Source: Fomes fomentarius
Lineage: Eukaryota > Basidiomycota > Agaricomycetes > Polyporales > Polyporaceae
Direction of reading: 5' to 3'
Length of the DNA: 64,000 nucleotides
Assembly: GCA_022606135.1 (NCBI GenBank)
Contig: JABYQN010000007.1
Location: 620,001-684,000 of the forward strand
Shown: positions 1 through 11,837 of the stretch, piece after piece
Position numbering within the stretch: position 1 is the stretch's first letter
How the letters are laid out: each line of letters opens with the position of its first letter
Notes under the pieces: generated by a model
The model's input: only the letters and a program-made list of their open reading frames with translations
Database searches by the model: none
What the model was told of the DNA's origin: nothing
Translations under genes and position numbers: made by a program

Positions 1-1386
1 AGAGCCCGCTCGAGGCCGCGCAGTACCGCAAGCTGCACCACATCATCCGCAAAGCGGACATCCGCCCTGGTCACAGGGTGCGTATCCTTCGTTTCGCCAT
101 GCGGCTGATACTTGATACCTTGATACTCACCACTGTCCTTGCGCACGACACGAACAGGTCCTCGAGATCGGCTCCGGCTGGGGCTCGATGTCGCTCCTCA
201 TCACCTCGACGATCCCCGGCACGACCGTCGACACGCTCACGCTCTCGACGCAGCAAGCGGAGCTCGCGCGGCAGCGTGCCGCAGACGCGGGGCTGTCGGA
301 CAGGATACGCGTGCACCTCATGGACTATCGGGACATGCCAGCAGAGTGGGAGGGCGCGTTCGATCGGCTGATTAGTGTGGAGATGGTCGAGGCGGTCGGG
401 AAGGAGTATATGGAGGTGCGTCTGCGTCATTGAATCGGGAATCATGAACTGCAGAGCGGGCGGCGGCTGATGCGGAGTGCTTGTATTATGTTTGCACAGG
501 CGTATTGGGCAAAGATTGACTGGGCGCTGAACAAGGAGCATGGGGTAGGCGTCGTGCAGGGGATCACGATCCCAGAAGCAAGCAAGTCCGCTCTTTGGCA
601 TTGAGCAGCCGTCGGCTGGAGAACTGACTGTTGTTTCTTTTGTAGGATTTGAGCAGTACATGCGTGAGGTCGATTTCATCCGGAAATGGGTACGTACTCC
701 TCCAGGAACTTGAACGACGGCGGACGCTGACCTCGTTAACGTTCCCTGTCGCATCTTCGTGTTCGCACACACCCGTTCTCCGTCTATGTAGAGTGAGTCT
801 CGCGAATCTCGTTCTCTGTCGGCAGAACCCTTCTAACATAGCGACCATCTCCCGGACGCAGTCTTCCCCGGGGGCTTCCTTCCGACCCTCACCTTCCTCG
901 TCGAGACGCTCACAAAAGGCTCCCAAGGCCGGCTCGTCGTCGACTCGGTGTCAAACATCGGCCCGCACTACGCGCGCACCCTGCGCGAGTGGCGGCGGCG
1001 GTTCGAGGCGCGGTTCGAGGACACGATAGTGCAGGCACTCAAGGTGGAGTATCCGGGCGTCATGGACTCGGACGACGCCAAGGCGCGCGCGGAGATCGAG
1101 GTGTTCCGCCGGAAGTGGATATACTACTAGTGCGTCTTGAGGCTCTCTCGTGTTTTGTCGCTCTTGACGGGCCGAGGTGGCTGACGGGTTTGGGGTCGAC
1201 TGTGGTATAGCTGCTACTGCGAGGTCGGCTTCACGACACGGCGACTGGGCGGTACGTGCACACTTTTCTGCGATTGCGTCGATGTCACACATTCTAATTT
1301 GCGTCTCGGCTCCGGTTGATGCAGATCACATCCTTACCTTCAGCCGAGAAGGCAACACCGAGTATGGGTGCCAGCTATACGAGTAA
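1..1386 (+). CDS. Cyclopropane-fatty-acyl-phospholipid synthase, 3' part
   Basis: SAM-dependent enzyme of the CFA/mycolic-acid cyclopropane synthase family, which adds a methylene group from SAM across a lipid double bond at a membrane. The window opens inside the gene, so the N-terminus is missing. Exons read from frame and splice sites: 1-77, 158-415, 500-581, 646-689, about 862-1129, 1211-1251 and 1325-1386. Visible motifs are the SAM-binding VLEIGSGWGS, then ISVEMVEAVG, YWAKIDWALN, DFIRKW, FPGGFLPTLT and the C-terminal FSREGNTEYGCQ with stop TAA. The intron at 582-645 has a GC donor (GCAAGT), required to keep PEARFEQY in frame. The boundary between the exons ending near 689 and starting at 862 is the least certain, because the simplest GT-AG pair leaves the frame one base off. 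Some fungal relatives are sphingolipid C9-methyltransferases. The visible part cannot separate the two. Confidence 0.85.
582..645 (+). other. GC-AG intron in the CFA synthase gene
   Basis: The upstream exon ends PEA plus one base, and the downstream exon needs one preceding base to read R-F-E-Q-Y-M-R-E-V-D-F-I. Only a cut before GCAAGT at 582 with acceptor TGTAG at 641-645 satisfies this. The donor matches the known consensus of the minor GC-AG class. No GT donor nearby gives the correct phase. Confidence 0.7.
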
Positions 1387-1720
1387 TCATGTGCATATGT
1401 ACGCGGGACGATTATGAGAGCTTGGACACGTTCGAACCACCCGAACCACACGTTGTGTTCCTTATCCGCATCCGTACACGTATGTATGCTCGTTTCCAGA
1501 CATGGTCCGTGACACGCCTGCCATCCTAGAACTGAAGAACACTGCATAGCATTGTAGATAAAGATAGCTAAACCGTAGCGTCACACGTCTGAGAACACCG
1601 CAACTGCACATAGCACACGAGTCGCATCTGTCCACGGCAAGTGTCAATCTCGCCAGGCTGCCCAACCCACTCTTCGCATCTCCCTGGCCCTCGTTCTCAT
1701 TCTCATTCTCATCCTCATCC
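1387..1720. other. Convergent 3' intergenic region
   Basis: Spacer between the ends of the CFA synthase gene (+) and the Rif1-like gene (-). No supported coding sequence. It ends in a pyrimidine-rich TTCTCA/TCCTCA run next to the Rif1-like stop codon. Confidence 0.6.
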
Positions 1721-1722
1721 TC
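1694..1722. repeat. TTCTCA/TCCTCA simple repeat
   Basis: Three TTCTCA units followed by two TCCTCA-like units, directly abutting and including part of the TGA stop (1721-1723, minus strand) of the Rif1-like gene. Confidence 0.7.
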
Positions 1723-4700
1723 ACTCTTCCCTCCCCTTCCTCTTCTTTGACGCTGACGCCGATCCCGACCCCGACCCCGACGCAGTGCTCCCAGAGCTCA
1801 GCTTCTTCGACAACTTCTCGGACAGGAGCGCGCCGAGGCGGTTCGCGAGCGCCGTCGCCGCGACCATCTCGCCCACCGCCAGCTGCGAGCCGTCCTCCTG
1901 CAGCGTGTCGTACATGTTCTGTAGCTCTGCCAGCCGGACCGTCGCAGCCGTGCGCGCGCGCCGAAGGGGCGCAGAGGTGATGTGCTCGGCGATGGGGGGA
2001 GAGGGCGAGCGGAGGAAGCTTGCTGGCGCGGTGCGCATCCGGAGAGGGAGAGGGAGAGGTGATGTGCGTTGTTTGCCTTTCCCCTTTCCTACGTGGTGCC
2101 GGCCACCGTCCGCATCTGGGGTGTCGACGTCGAGCGGCAGGGTGTCGTCTGGAGGGTGTGGGTATTGTGCCCTCCCTTTGCCTTTGGTTTTGGTTTTGGA
2201 AGGGGATGACTTCATGAAGCTCGGAACGAGCGAATCGTCGTCCTCCCCGTCACCTCCCGGCTGGCTGTCGGGTACGACGTCCGTGTCTTCATCAGGATCG
2301 TCCACGCATATGGGGACCTCCCATGTATCGTAGTCGTCCGAGGATGGAGGCTTGCTGTACCGAGCCGCATTTGCCGGAGAGGGCACCTCGGGACTAAGGA
2401 GCTCCGACTTCACCCTAGACCCCTTCGGTGTGGCTTTCGACGAGCCAGGTGTGGATGAACGGCGACTGCGAGGGCTCTGTACCTCCACCCCGTCGAAGAT
2501 CCACCTGCTGCGGCTCGGCGTGATAGACTCCTCCTCCTCCTCCTCGGGGCGCGCCTTGCGTTTTGACGGGCTTGGTGTGCGCAAGCTCGATCGTCCTGGT
2601 GCATCCTTCGGAGCGAGCGAAGACGACAATTTCCGCCGCTTCAGTAGTCGTTCCGGGGTCCGCGAAGCCTTCTCGTGCGAGACGCGGCTCGTTGGTCCCG
2701 CTGCGAACCGCCTTGCGTGGACCGCGTCCGTTGGCGAGCTCAGTATGAAACCGGAGCTGGGACCAGCGGTTGTTGCCGGGCTGAGATGCTTTCCTCGTCT
2801 GCTTGCGGTGCTGACGTGTGATGCGGCGGCCGTGGCCCCGCGAGATTGGGGCAATCGGGATCTTGGAGGGCTAGTGATAGCGGATGATATGTTCGAGATG
2901 TCGCCGGGACTGTCGTGAATCGGAAGCTGTTTCTCTTGCACGCGATCGTTCGTTGGCGACGATACGGAAGTATTAGACAACTGCTCGAGGAGCAACAACC
3001 GTCATCGGGTGGTGTACATGTGTAGAAGACAGTGGGACCTACCAGCATAGGGTGAGATTGGGTAGGGATATCTTGGGCCTGGCTTTCGAACTGGGACTCT
3101 GTCTCGAGCGAGAAGTCCTCGGGCAGGTCAGTCCCAAAGGCGTCATGGCATGCCTGCAACGCGGTCTTGATGTCTTCGGGATATGCACCATTCAGAGGAG
3201 CGAGAGACGGGTATATTTGTAACCAAAACTCGTTGAACGCGACGGGGCCGAGACCGGGTGCGGGAATGCGGATGAAGGCGGAATACAGGAGATGCGCCAG
3301 CGCTTCCAGGGTATCTGAGGAAATGGGTATGTTCCGGAGCCTATTGAGAACATCGGAGTAGCAGGGAATCACCTATACGTCGGCTCCAGTCAGCATACAG
3401 ACCAACCAGGACGACCGCGTGATGAATCACTCACAATTTCATTATACTCCTGCTCGAGGAGATACTCGTTCTCGTCACCGACCCAGACAGATAATCCGTC
3501 TGCGAGAGTGGAGAGGATAGGGACCAAAGCGTTGGTGGGAATGTCATTGATGATACCTCGTATAAGCTCCAGAGCCTTTATGGCAATGCTGAGATGTTCA
3601 GAAATATCCGAGTAGAGGTCGCGAAGAGTGGATCCGACGAGTTGTAAGAAAAAAGAAGGCATAGAAAGCTCGCTGTTCACTTGTGCACGTGAAAGCAAGT
3701 GTAGGAGAATCTTCGAAGCGTCAAAAGATCTGTCAACCATTGTCAGCATGTAGTCAAGATGATGCACATAGAAAGCACTCGCTTGTAAAACTCGCCGTTG
3801 ATATCTACCAAGGAGTCGATCACTCGTAAGGTGGTTTCATGAGACTCAGTAGCCTGTGCAATAGCGTAGTCAAGGACGGAGTCCCAAGCAGCTAGCTCGT
3901 CATCAGTCATGCTCCAGTTCCTGGTCAATGTCTTCAGCGCAAGGCAAGGCATACATAAGAAAGCATCGCATACCTAAGAGCGATTGCCAGGAGATCAACT
4001 GATTCTTGCCAGGTAGGCCGCGAGTCCATAGAAGACCACGCGCGGGCGGTCAAGGTCCAGAGCTCTCGTCGGAGGTGCAACGTCCGTTGTACTTCATCCT
4101 CAGCTACCAGATGAGTAACAAGACCCGGTGCACTGGCAGAGATCAGGGAAGCACAGAGCTGACTCCACGCCACCTTCACTTCGATAGAGGAGGATGTCGC
4201 GAAACTGCGCTGCAAGATGCGAGTGAGCAATGCGTTGGCAGCCTGTGAGAGCCACACCTCCGAGAACACGTTGCGGACGATGGACCACAGCTGATGACAC
4301 ACAGTGAGGACACGGGTCTGAACGGTGACGGGAGAGGGCGATTGGTCCGTTGTCGACTTGGGAGTCCACTCCAGGAAGCTCGCCACGGCGGATACGGTGT
4401 GGTCGGTAATTTCTTGAGGAGCGGTCAGATGTCCTCGCTCTTGCGTCAGGTGGGTCTGTACCAACAGAAGGGCCTGCCATGACTGCAGAAGCGCGTCCTA
4501 AACAGCGCGAGTTGAGAACAAGCATCGAACGCCGTTGAGCGGTGCAACGTACCGGTAGTATCTTGAAGTCTCGCTGTTGCAACTCTCTACGGGCGCACAG
4601 GTCCCAAACTTCAAACAACGCGCCCCAGGTCTGCTGGATCTCTTCTTCGTGGAGCGGCCGGACTGCCTCTGGATCAACCTTGTTGGCTTCATGGATCACC

Positions 4701-6409
4701 GACGAGAAGACGGGAGCTTTCGCAGTCATGACATGACGCTGGAATAATGCTTTCACCACGATGTCGTCTGGGCCCCATGGCTGTGATGCTGCGGTAGATT
4801 GCTCTGTCGATGTGCCGACCGCGCTAACCATCCGTGCCAGAATAGCAATGCCCTCACGGTAAACGTGACTTGATGCATGGGTAACCATGTCTTTAAGCAC
4901 TGAGATGGCCCACGAGAGCTCGGGAACAGCTGCGTCGGCGGATGATTGCCGAGACAATTTGGAGGGCGCATATAGGAGGCTTGCGATTAAGCAGGCACCT
5001 GCTCCCCATCTAAGTTCTTGTCTAACGATTCCAAAGCGTACCTCTCGACCACTTGCAGTGGGGCCATCTTTCGATTTCTTCGCCTCAGCAAAAGTCAAAT
5101 CGCCCAGTAAGATCTGCGAGAACGCCCATATGAGGGATTTCCAGAGGCAGCCCAGTAACTCGTCGAAAATGCCCTTCTTCCCTCTTCTCAGCTGCTCTGC
5201 AACTTGCAAGACGAGTCTGAATCGCCCTTGACCATCGAAGACGCTACAACCCGAGAGGATGATGAGGCACATAGTCATAGTGACCGCCCACCGAGGGCCT
5301 TGCTCGTCAATTGTTGCGCCGCCATTGAACGCGCGCATGAGGTACTCCGGTAGCATAGGCGTTTTCATGGTGTTCGCTTGATTAGGCTTGTTGTGCTGGG
5401 CGACGATGAAGTCTTTGACCTGGGCGAGTAGCTTGTTCCTGAGGTCGTCGTTCGTAAGAGGATACCGTCCAGACAGAAGGGCTAGGGGGTATCCTGACAG
5501 CGCCAAAGTGGCATCCATACGTTCCGATGAGTCTGGAGCGACCGCATGGGTGAATATCTCGGGGAGGAACTTCACCATGTCCGGGAGAAAGACGGCGGGA
5601 TAAGTAGATAACAAATGATGGATGACCTGGAAATGCCGTGAGTGCGCCGTCCACAGCAAATCGCCATGATCCATAAGCCAACCTTTGAGCTATCTGTTCT
5701 TGGGGACATGCAACCGATTAGGTCGATGATCCAAGTCAATGCCCGCTTTTTCCTCGAGGCCACGACGGACGGAGCAACACGTAGTGTGTAAAAGACGGAG
5801 GCGGCCAATGCGGAGGTCTTCTCGCTATCAATCCCGGCTAGATCGGTCGAACTAGCAACTACGAGCAGATCATCCAGTAATCGAGACAGCAAGTCCTCTG
5901 TACAAGATCAACATGCATATACATGCGCCGCGAGAGGAAGTGCTCACCAGAGAAAAGCGTGTTGAGGGGGAGACCTGAAGAAGAATCGACGTGGTTAAGA
6001 TAGCGTGTTGCGTGAGCGCTGACGCGTCAAGTGCAGCGTACACGGCTTCTTCAGGAAATTCTGTGCTCTGCCGTCCTGGTGAAGGGAGACCTTGCGCTTG
6101 CGACGGTGAAGCTAGTGGATCGCCGAGAGCGCGGCGTATGTCCCGCTGCAAGCAGTGCGCAAGAGCATCAGAGCAATTCGCAATGGTCTTGGTCGCGATG
6201 TTGTCGGGGGTGACGCTGGAGAGTGATGTCGAAACGCTGCGGATGCGGATGGAGAGTGTGGAATAGGCGTCGATTATGTCGTGAACCGTGATAGTGTCCG
6301 AGGTGGATGCATCGAGAGAGGAGGTTAGAGTGAGTAGAGGCGACTTGAAATAAGTTAGAGATGATAAAAAATTCGCTTTATGCGTTGAGCCGTTCGATCG
6401 TTCTGTCAT
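1721..6409 (-). CDS. rif1: Rif1-like protein (Rap1-interacting factor 1 N-terminal domain)
   Basis: Large multi-exon gene read from about eight to nine consecutive open segments on the minus strand, start ATG at 6407-6409, stop TGA at 1721-1723, roughly 1,400 residues. The N-terminal two thirds are helical and HEAT-like. They begin with a segment containing HDIIDAYSTLSIRIRS and LAHCLQRDIRRALGDP, the style of the fungal Rif1_N domain. The C-terminal about 430 residues are Ser/Pro/Arg-rich and disordered, with GKGKGK and poly-acidic stretches. They end in a short predicted helix (AATVRLAELQNMYDTLQ) and a basic tail. Rif1 family members act in the nucleus in replication timing, telomere length control and double-strand-break repair, often through PP1. 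I did not find a clear RVxF or SILK PP1-docking motif. The family call rests on overall pattern rather than a diagnostic catalytic motif. Most introns are 50-60 nt. The splice near 5630-5720 is ambiguous. Confidence 0.6.
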
Positions 6410-7140
6410 GTCCCTCGTTGGCAATGGTTTGGAGGGGTCGTGAGCTCATGGAGCGAGTCGTAATCGGCGGCGGTTGAGGGGCGGGCAGTTGTAGCCGTTG
6501 TTCTATAGCCTATGCCTCATAAACAGGTTTCGAGCGCGACCTGAGTCTTTGTGCTCAAGGGGACGGGGAGGTGGAGGTGGTAGTGACTGGTCAAGTCGAA
6601 CATTCACTGGCAGCTAGTACGCCCACAACCACTCACCTTGCCATATCGGGACGAGAAGAACCGGCATTGCCGGCGGCTAAAACTGTTCTTCTTTCAATCA
6701 CCACGTGCAAGTAGGGCGCTAAGCCTGCATTCTTCACTCGTCTGACTCGGAGCTCGTCATGGCCACCACTGTTTACTGACGCTATTGGCTCGATCTCTCG
6801 TTCTTGTGAATCGCTCAAAAAGTTGGGCCAATGCTGCAAGGCAAGTTATTCATGATGCGGCCCATCTATCAAGTATGAACGAAATGTGTCATCTTGTCAT
6901 GAGAAAGCAACCAACAAACTGACCACTTGGGAGGGCAGACTCGGACAAGCGTGTCAAATTTTTGCGACTACTGTGGCAGGAGACACGGAACCGTGCTACC
7001 TCGTTATCAGTACGTGCGATTCACAGGCCTTCCTTGTGAAATCAGACGTCGGTTGTGTCAGCCGAGTGTCGCAATCGTATTTGCATTGGCAATACTTAAT
7101 AGCGCATGCTGGGCTCCCCAACTTCCCTCTCTCTACCACC
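6410..7140. other. Divergent intergenic region
   Basis: About 730 bp between the 5' ends of the Rif1-like gene (-) and the first ICMT-like gene (+). Open frames inside it lack good starts or family resemblance, so I read it as promoter and leader sequence for both genes. Confidence 0.5.
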
Positions 7141-7906
7141 ATGCAATCGTCAAACATCCTGTGCAAAATCCCGCTGCTCCTGAGCATTATATGGGCCAAC
7201 CAAATCACTTACACATCACCAAACCCTGTTGTACGTGTGCCGCAATCCACTGCACCTGTACGCGCAGGATATGCTACCATCAATATGAGACCTCCCTGGG
7301 CACGCACTGCTTCCAAGGTTCGTGTATCTGAGTTGCAAACGATCATGTAACATAATCACTCACTCATGGACGCTGCAGGCCGCTGTACGCATCATTGCCA
7401 TCCTTGAGGTCATCACAATCATTTCCACATCCACATCCATCGACACTCCTCTCTGGGCACACTGTCCTGAACTCCGACTCTCCCCACTATTCACAGTGGG
7501 ATGGATAATCCTTTCAGCCGGTGCGCTCCTCCGGAAAGCGTGTTATCAGGCAATGGGCAAGCACTTCACATTCGAGGTGTCCGTCCGGAAGGACCACCGT
7601 CTTGTGACCAGTGGGCCATACTCGATCGTGCGCCATCCAAGCTACACCGCACTGTGTATGGTGGGTGCAGGGACAATCATGTGTCTGCTAGGGAACGGGT
7701 CGTGGTTGTTGGAGTGTGGCATCCTAGGGATATGGCCGGGCAAGGCTTTCGCTCTGGCATGGCTCGCCGATATCATGTATGTGCCGTTTGTTATGGTCTT
7801 CTACCGAGTAAGTACGGAGGACGAGATGCTGAAGAAGACGTTCGGCCTGGAGTGGGAGGGATGGGCGAGTCGGACGCCGTATGCCCTCTTCCCTGGAATT
7901 TATTGA
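7141..7906 (+). CDS. Isoprenylcysteine carboxyl methyltransferase-like membrane protein, paralog 1
   Basis: Two exons, 7141-7317 and 7379-7906, joined by a 61-nt GT-AG intron, give 234 residues. The protein is hydrophobic with several membrane segments. The catalytic core of the ICMT/phospholipid methyltransferase fold is visible: GKHFTFEVSVRKDH, then GPYSIVRHPSY at about residues 138-148, and near the end EDEMLKKTFGLEWEGW. In the family, the R-H-P motif and the C-terminal acidic EDE-x-L region bind SAM and the prenylcysteine substrate in the ER membrane. The start is the ATG before QSSNILCKIP. Upstream in-frame residues are not protein-like. A paralog sits 3 kb downstream beyond the small heat-shock gene, and a third at 48.3-49.1 kb. 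The canonical Ste14 role in a-factor and Ras methylation is not proven. Small fungal paralogs may use other substrates. Confidence 0.8.
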
Positions 7907-8643
7907 CACACGTTTTCCTATCAATAAGAGCTCTCCAGTCTCATGGTATACTGAACGCCTGCGCTGTACACTAGGGCCTGAGGATAGGTCCATTCTCCCT
8001 ATAGTGGATCATATCCATGCTCTCTCGTTCTTTCTGGCTTCTCTACCTTTGGCTACTTCCTCCAGCTTCAATCCCGTGTGACGTCGCGACAGAGAACTCG
8101 CTGTAGCAAGCACTCTGGCCTGGAAAATGTGAACACCCTTTTGATCACCTCCCTTGGTAACTGCATCTCTAGCCCGGGAATTTGAACTTATCATGAAGGC
8201 GCGCGACGCTGTTTTCAAAATAGTACGCGGTTTGTATCCGATTACCTCTGAATAAGCTCTTGCTACCCTCTTTACCGCGTGAAGATGCTATTCCGCCAGT
8301 ACTGATGGAAGAGCTGTGCGAGGACAATCAAGTCTGAGGCTTGAGGTGAGAACGTTGACATTAGCAGTGCGCAACCTCATGCACAATAGCTCGGCACTGA
8401 CTCGGCATCGCGGAAACGCCGACACGAGGCGCAGTTCTGGCCCCGACGATTTCCTGATATGGAGAGTTCGGGACGTGCCGGACATGGGAAATCAATGAGT
8501 CAGGCGCGTCGGGGCCGCCACAAAAGGAGATGTATACGGTGGAGGATTCCCACTCGCCCTTCTTTCCCCCAGACCACGACTTGCAGCTTGCGCTCGCTCG
8601 CCTGCTGCCTCTGAATCATTCTTTACAGCAGTAGTGTGTGACA
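7907..8643. other. Intergenic region upstream of the small heat-shock gene
   Basis: No gene supported. The proximal part is pyrimidine-rich before the ATG at 8644. I looked for regular nGAAnnTTCn heat-shock arrays and found none that are convincing. Confidence 0.5.
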
Positions 8644-9992
8644 ATGTCATTCCCGTATCATCAGTACGTGGACTACTCCAATCCTACAACCCCAAGCGTG
8701 TACGGTTGGGAAGTAGCGTCAGCAACGTCGACGCCAGATCAAGACCCTGCCCATCAGCTTCCAGCCCAGCAAGACTCCCAGCAGCCCGCCCAACAACATC
8801 GTTCTCAGCAACAGCAGATTTCTCCCAGTCAGCTTCAACTCCAGCAGCTTCCACCACCGCTTCCACTTGTACAACATCAGCAACCTTCGCCTTCACAAGA
8901 ACAACTTCAGCAACTTCAGCAATCACATCAACAAGGCCAATCTAGTCATGCGGCCACCCCTCAGCATCACACTATTCAGGTCGCGCCCCCGAGCGTGCAA
9001 CCTCAGTATCGGTTTGAGACCGTCACTGAAGAAGACTTCATTCATGCACATGCGACTGGTGAGCGACCGGGTGCGTCCCGCCGTCGCGGCGCGTCCAAGC
9101 CTCCCTCGTTGCACGTCGACACGTCTCGCGCGTCGACGTCTTCGGCGGCGGCTGTCGCGAGCACCAGTGTGCTCTCTTCTGCAGGGCCAGGCCCTTCGCG
9201 CGTCCCGCATTCGCGGGCGCACGTTCACTCTGCTCACCCGTACCGCCGCCCACAGTCAAGAGCGGCTTCGGGGTCGGTACCGAGTGCTGTCGCCGGTGTG
9301 GCACAGGCTCCTGTAAGAACTCGTCGTTTGAGTGAGTTGCAGTATCAGACACTTCAGACGAGTGTGGGCGGCGCTCCAACGTCGACGTCGTCGACCGCGC
9401 TGCCCACGGTTGGGACAGCAATGGCTGTGAGTTGTCCGGCTTCGAATGCCTGGCGTGAGGGGCTGCTCGGGCTGTCAAACGCAAGGTGCGTGCGTGCGTG
9501 TCTAAATGTTTCAACGACCTCTTGATCTTTCCGTGTAGTTTCGACCCCGACGTGACACCAACTGCCGGGACGATCCCTCCGCGCCGCTATGGCATCCGCG
9601 CGGACATCCACTACAGCTCGGAAGAGAATATCATGACAGCGATGTTCGAGCTGCCTGGCGTGCAGAGGAGTGACCTACGTATCACCATGTCTGTGTGCCC
9701 CTTCAGTCGTGTGCGTCAAGTCGGCATATCCGGCATATCGCGTGTGGTGCTACCGCTTCAAGGTCACTCGGTGCGCGAACGCAAGTTCGGCGAGTTCTTC
9801 AGGACACTTGCTATACCCCCAGAAACGAAAGTGCGTCGTCTATCTACATGTCCTTGTTCTCTTCTGATCCAACCCTTTTGCTCGTAGCCCGAAGACATCT
9901 CCGTGTCTCTTGTGGACGGGATCCTTACCTTGAGGATACCCTGTGGCGCACCCTCACAAGTGGAACAGCCTCAAGACATACCCATCCCCTGA
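8644..9992 (+). CDS. Small heat-shock protein (Hsp20/alpha-crystallin) with a Gln-rich N-terminus
   Basis: Three exons, 8644-9485, 9539-9830 and 9888-9992, give 412 residues. The first about 280 residues are low complexity. Residues about 25-110 are dominated by Gln, with Pro and Ser, then comes a Ser/Ala/Arg-rich stretch. The alpha-crystallin domain follows: YGIRADIHYSSEEN, MFELPGVQRSDLRI, VRERKFGEFFRTLAIPPETK and PEDISVSLVDGILTLRIPCG. These are the classic sHSP strands, including the R-x-F-G-E-F-x-R core and the G-I-L-T-L motif. The family consists of ATP-independent holdases that bind unfolding proteins in the cytosol. Most sHSPs are 150-250 residues, so this one carries an unusually long N-terminal arm. 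The start is the first true ATG in frame and follows a pyrimidine-rich leader. It lies between two ICMT-like paralogs. Confidence 0.9.
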
Positions 9993-10723
9993 GCGGTGTA
10001 GTTTGTATTCGGACCCGTACTATAGATCTTGTATTGAACCTTCTTGCTTCCTGACATTGGTTCCTGCCGTTCTGTCCTAACTTATTGTCCCTATTTGTAG
10101 TATCTCGAGGTCGTCGTCGTGATCGTGCATTTTTGCTATGTTACTATACTTTATCATATCTGCCTCGTGCCCGCTATTGCAACTCGTACCCTGCATCTTG
10201 TCCGTGTATCACTGTACTAGCCTGCTGGTGTACGTATGGCTAACGGCCGCCTTGACAGGTTATGACCAGCTTTCTTGCGAACATATGACCTCGGTTGCAC
10301 ACTTCCGCCCGCCGGTGTGGTATACGGCCGCCATTCAGTGCCTCGTCTTTCTCAGCATTCCCACCTCGTGGTCATCGCCATACGAGAACACGGACTGGGG
10401 TGTACTCCACCTTTTCCTTCCATTGCCATGGCTGTTTTCTATCGGAGCCCGACTAGGAGTACTTCCCACGTAGCAGACCAGTGAGCCTCACTTACTGTTC
10501 CCGCCGAGCCGGGTCCCAGAACGGGTTTGTACTAAACTTCTCACTGCCTCTAGATGAACGGTGCGACTAACGGATCGCGGGGTTGCTGCAAACGTTAACC
10601 GCGGCGGCCGGTTGGTTCTCTTCGATGCTATGGCGGCCTTGCAGGTAAGGAGGATTCATTACAGGGATACCTATCGCAGGTATGAGGTTGTGTCACGACA
10701 AGTAGGAGCGCCTTGATGCAAAG
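9993..10723. other. Intergenic region between sHSP and ICMT-like paralog 2
   Basis: 3' flank of the sHSP gene followed by the upstream region of the second ICMT-like gene. A hydrophobic 111-codon ATG frame at 10138-10473 is present but has no intron context or recognised family. I do not call it. Confidence 0.5.
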
Positions 10724-10730
10724 TATAAAT
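10724..10730 (+). promoter_or_regulatory. TATA box of ICMT-like paralog 2
   Basis: TATAAAT 47-54 bp before the ATG at 10778. The same TATAAA element followed by a GCATTG-like sequence is conserved in the inverted copy at 49161-49166. Homology between the two copies stops just upstream of it. This supports starting the protein at 10778 rather than at the earlier in-frame ATG at 10745. Confidence 0.55.
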
Positions 10731-10777
10731 GCATTGGTCTCTCTATGTCGACGTTTCGCCACAGTACTATCACAATC

Positions 10778-11584
10778 ATGCCCTTCGTACCACCTCCGAG
10801 TCTGTTCAAAGTCCCTCTACTCCTCCTCACCGCATATGCCAACTTCATCACCTTTACGCCTCCCAACCCGCGCGCCGCGCCCGATGAACGGGGCAAGTAC
10901 TCGACCGTGAAGTACATCGTGCGGCAAGTCCGCCCCCCATGGGTGCGCGCACTCGAGAAGGTGCGTTTTGCTCACAGTGATCCCTACACCTACTGGCGGC
11001 CGCTAACACCAAATTAACCACGTGCACAGACGATCACCCAGAGCTTCATCGTCTTCGAGGTCGCCACTATCCTCGCGACCTACCTGCCCTCACCCCTCGC
11101 AGAACGCCTCCTCCCTATGCTCGCATGGCGTCCCGCCTCCTCAGCCCTCGGTGTACGCACGACACCCGTCTTCCTCGTAGGCGTCCTGCTCTGCGCCGTC
11201 GGCGGCATCATCCGCATCCTCTGTTACCGCGCTTTGGGCAGACACTTCACCTTCGAGCTCTCCCTGCGCAAGGATCACAAGCTGGTCACCGATGGGCCGT
11301 ACTCGATCGTTCGCCACCCCAGCTACACCGCTCTGATCATGGTCACCATTGGCACGCTCCTGTGTCTCACTGGTAGCGGCTCGTGGCTCGCAGAGTCCGG
11401 GATCATGCGCACGCTCGTTGGGAGACTGCTGGTTGTGGCATGGGCGACGGAGGTCGCGTGGATCCCTGTGGTCATGATTATGAGGGTGGGGACCGAGGAT
11501 GAGATCCTCCGGAGGGAGTTCAAGGAGGGGTGGGAGGCATGGTCGACGAGGACGCCGTACAAGCTGATTCCAAGGCTCATTTGA
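10778..11584 (+). CDS. Isoprenylcysteine carboxyl methyltransferase-like membrane protein, paralog 2
   Basis: Exons 10778-10960 and 11030-11584 give 245 residues. Hydrophobic segments (VFLVGVLLCAVGGIIRIL and ALIMVTIGTLLCL) flank the catalytic signature GRHFTFELSLRKDH and GPYSIVRHPSY at about residues 150-160. The C-terminal EDEILRREFKEGWEAW completes the ICMT pattern. It is a SAM-dependent carboxyl methyltransferase-like protein of the ER or other endomembranes. The start was chosen because the residues from MPFVPPPSL onward are conserved in the inverted copy and because the TATA box lies 47-54 bp upstream. The gene is convergent with the Rrn5-like gene, 253 bp stop to stop. Intron position and exon lengths (183 and 555 nt) are identical in the copy at 48.3-49.1 kb. 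Confidence 0.85.
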
Positions 11585-11837
11585 ATGCATATCAATCCGT
11601 GTAACTCGTACATATTGTAGCCTCTATCTATCACAATTCTGCCAACAGCAGTAAAACGAAATGCAAGAGCTACCAAGACATAATCCTTCCTACGTTACAT
11701 CGTGGAGAGCGCTACATCAGCACGACAGCCTCAAGAATATTCAAGACATAGTATGGTACTTTTCAACAGACACAAACCCAGAACTTGACGTGCCAAGCAG
11801 GTAACCAACGTGTGTCCCTCGTTATACAAGACCCCAT

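Noticed and set aside
10138..10473. 111-codon hydrophobic ATG frame between the sHSP and ICMT-like genes
   Set aside because: No family, no conserved counterpart in the duplicated block, and no plausible promoter. Hydrophobicity alone is weak evidence.
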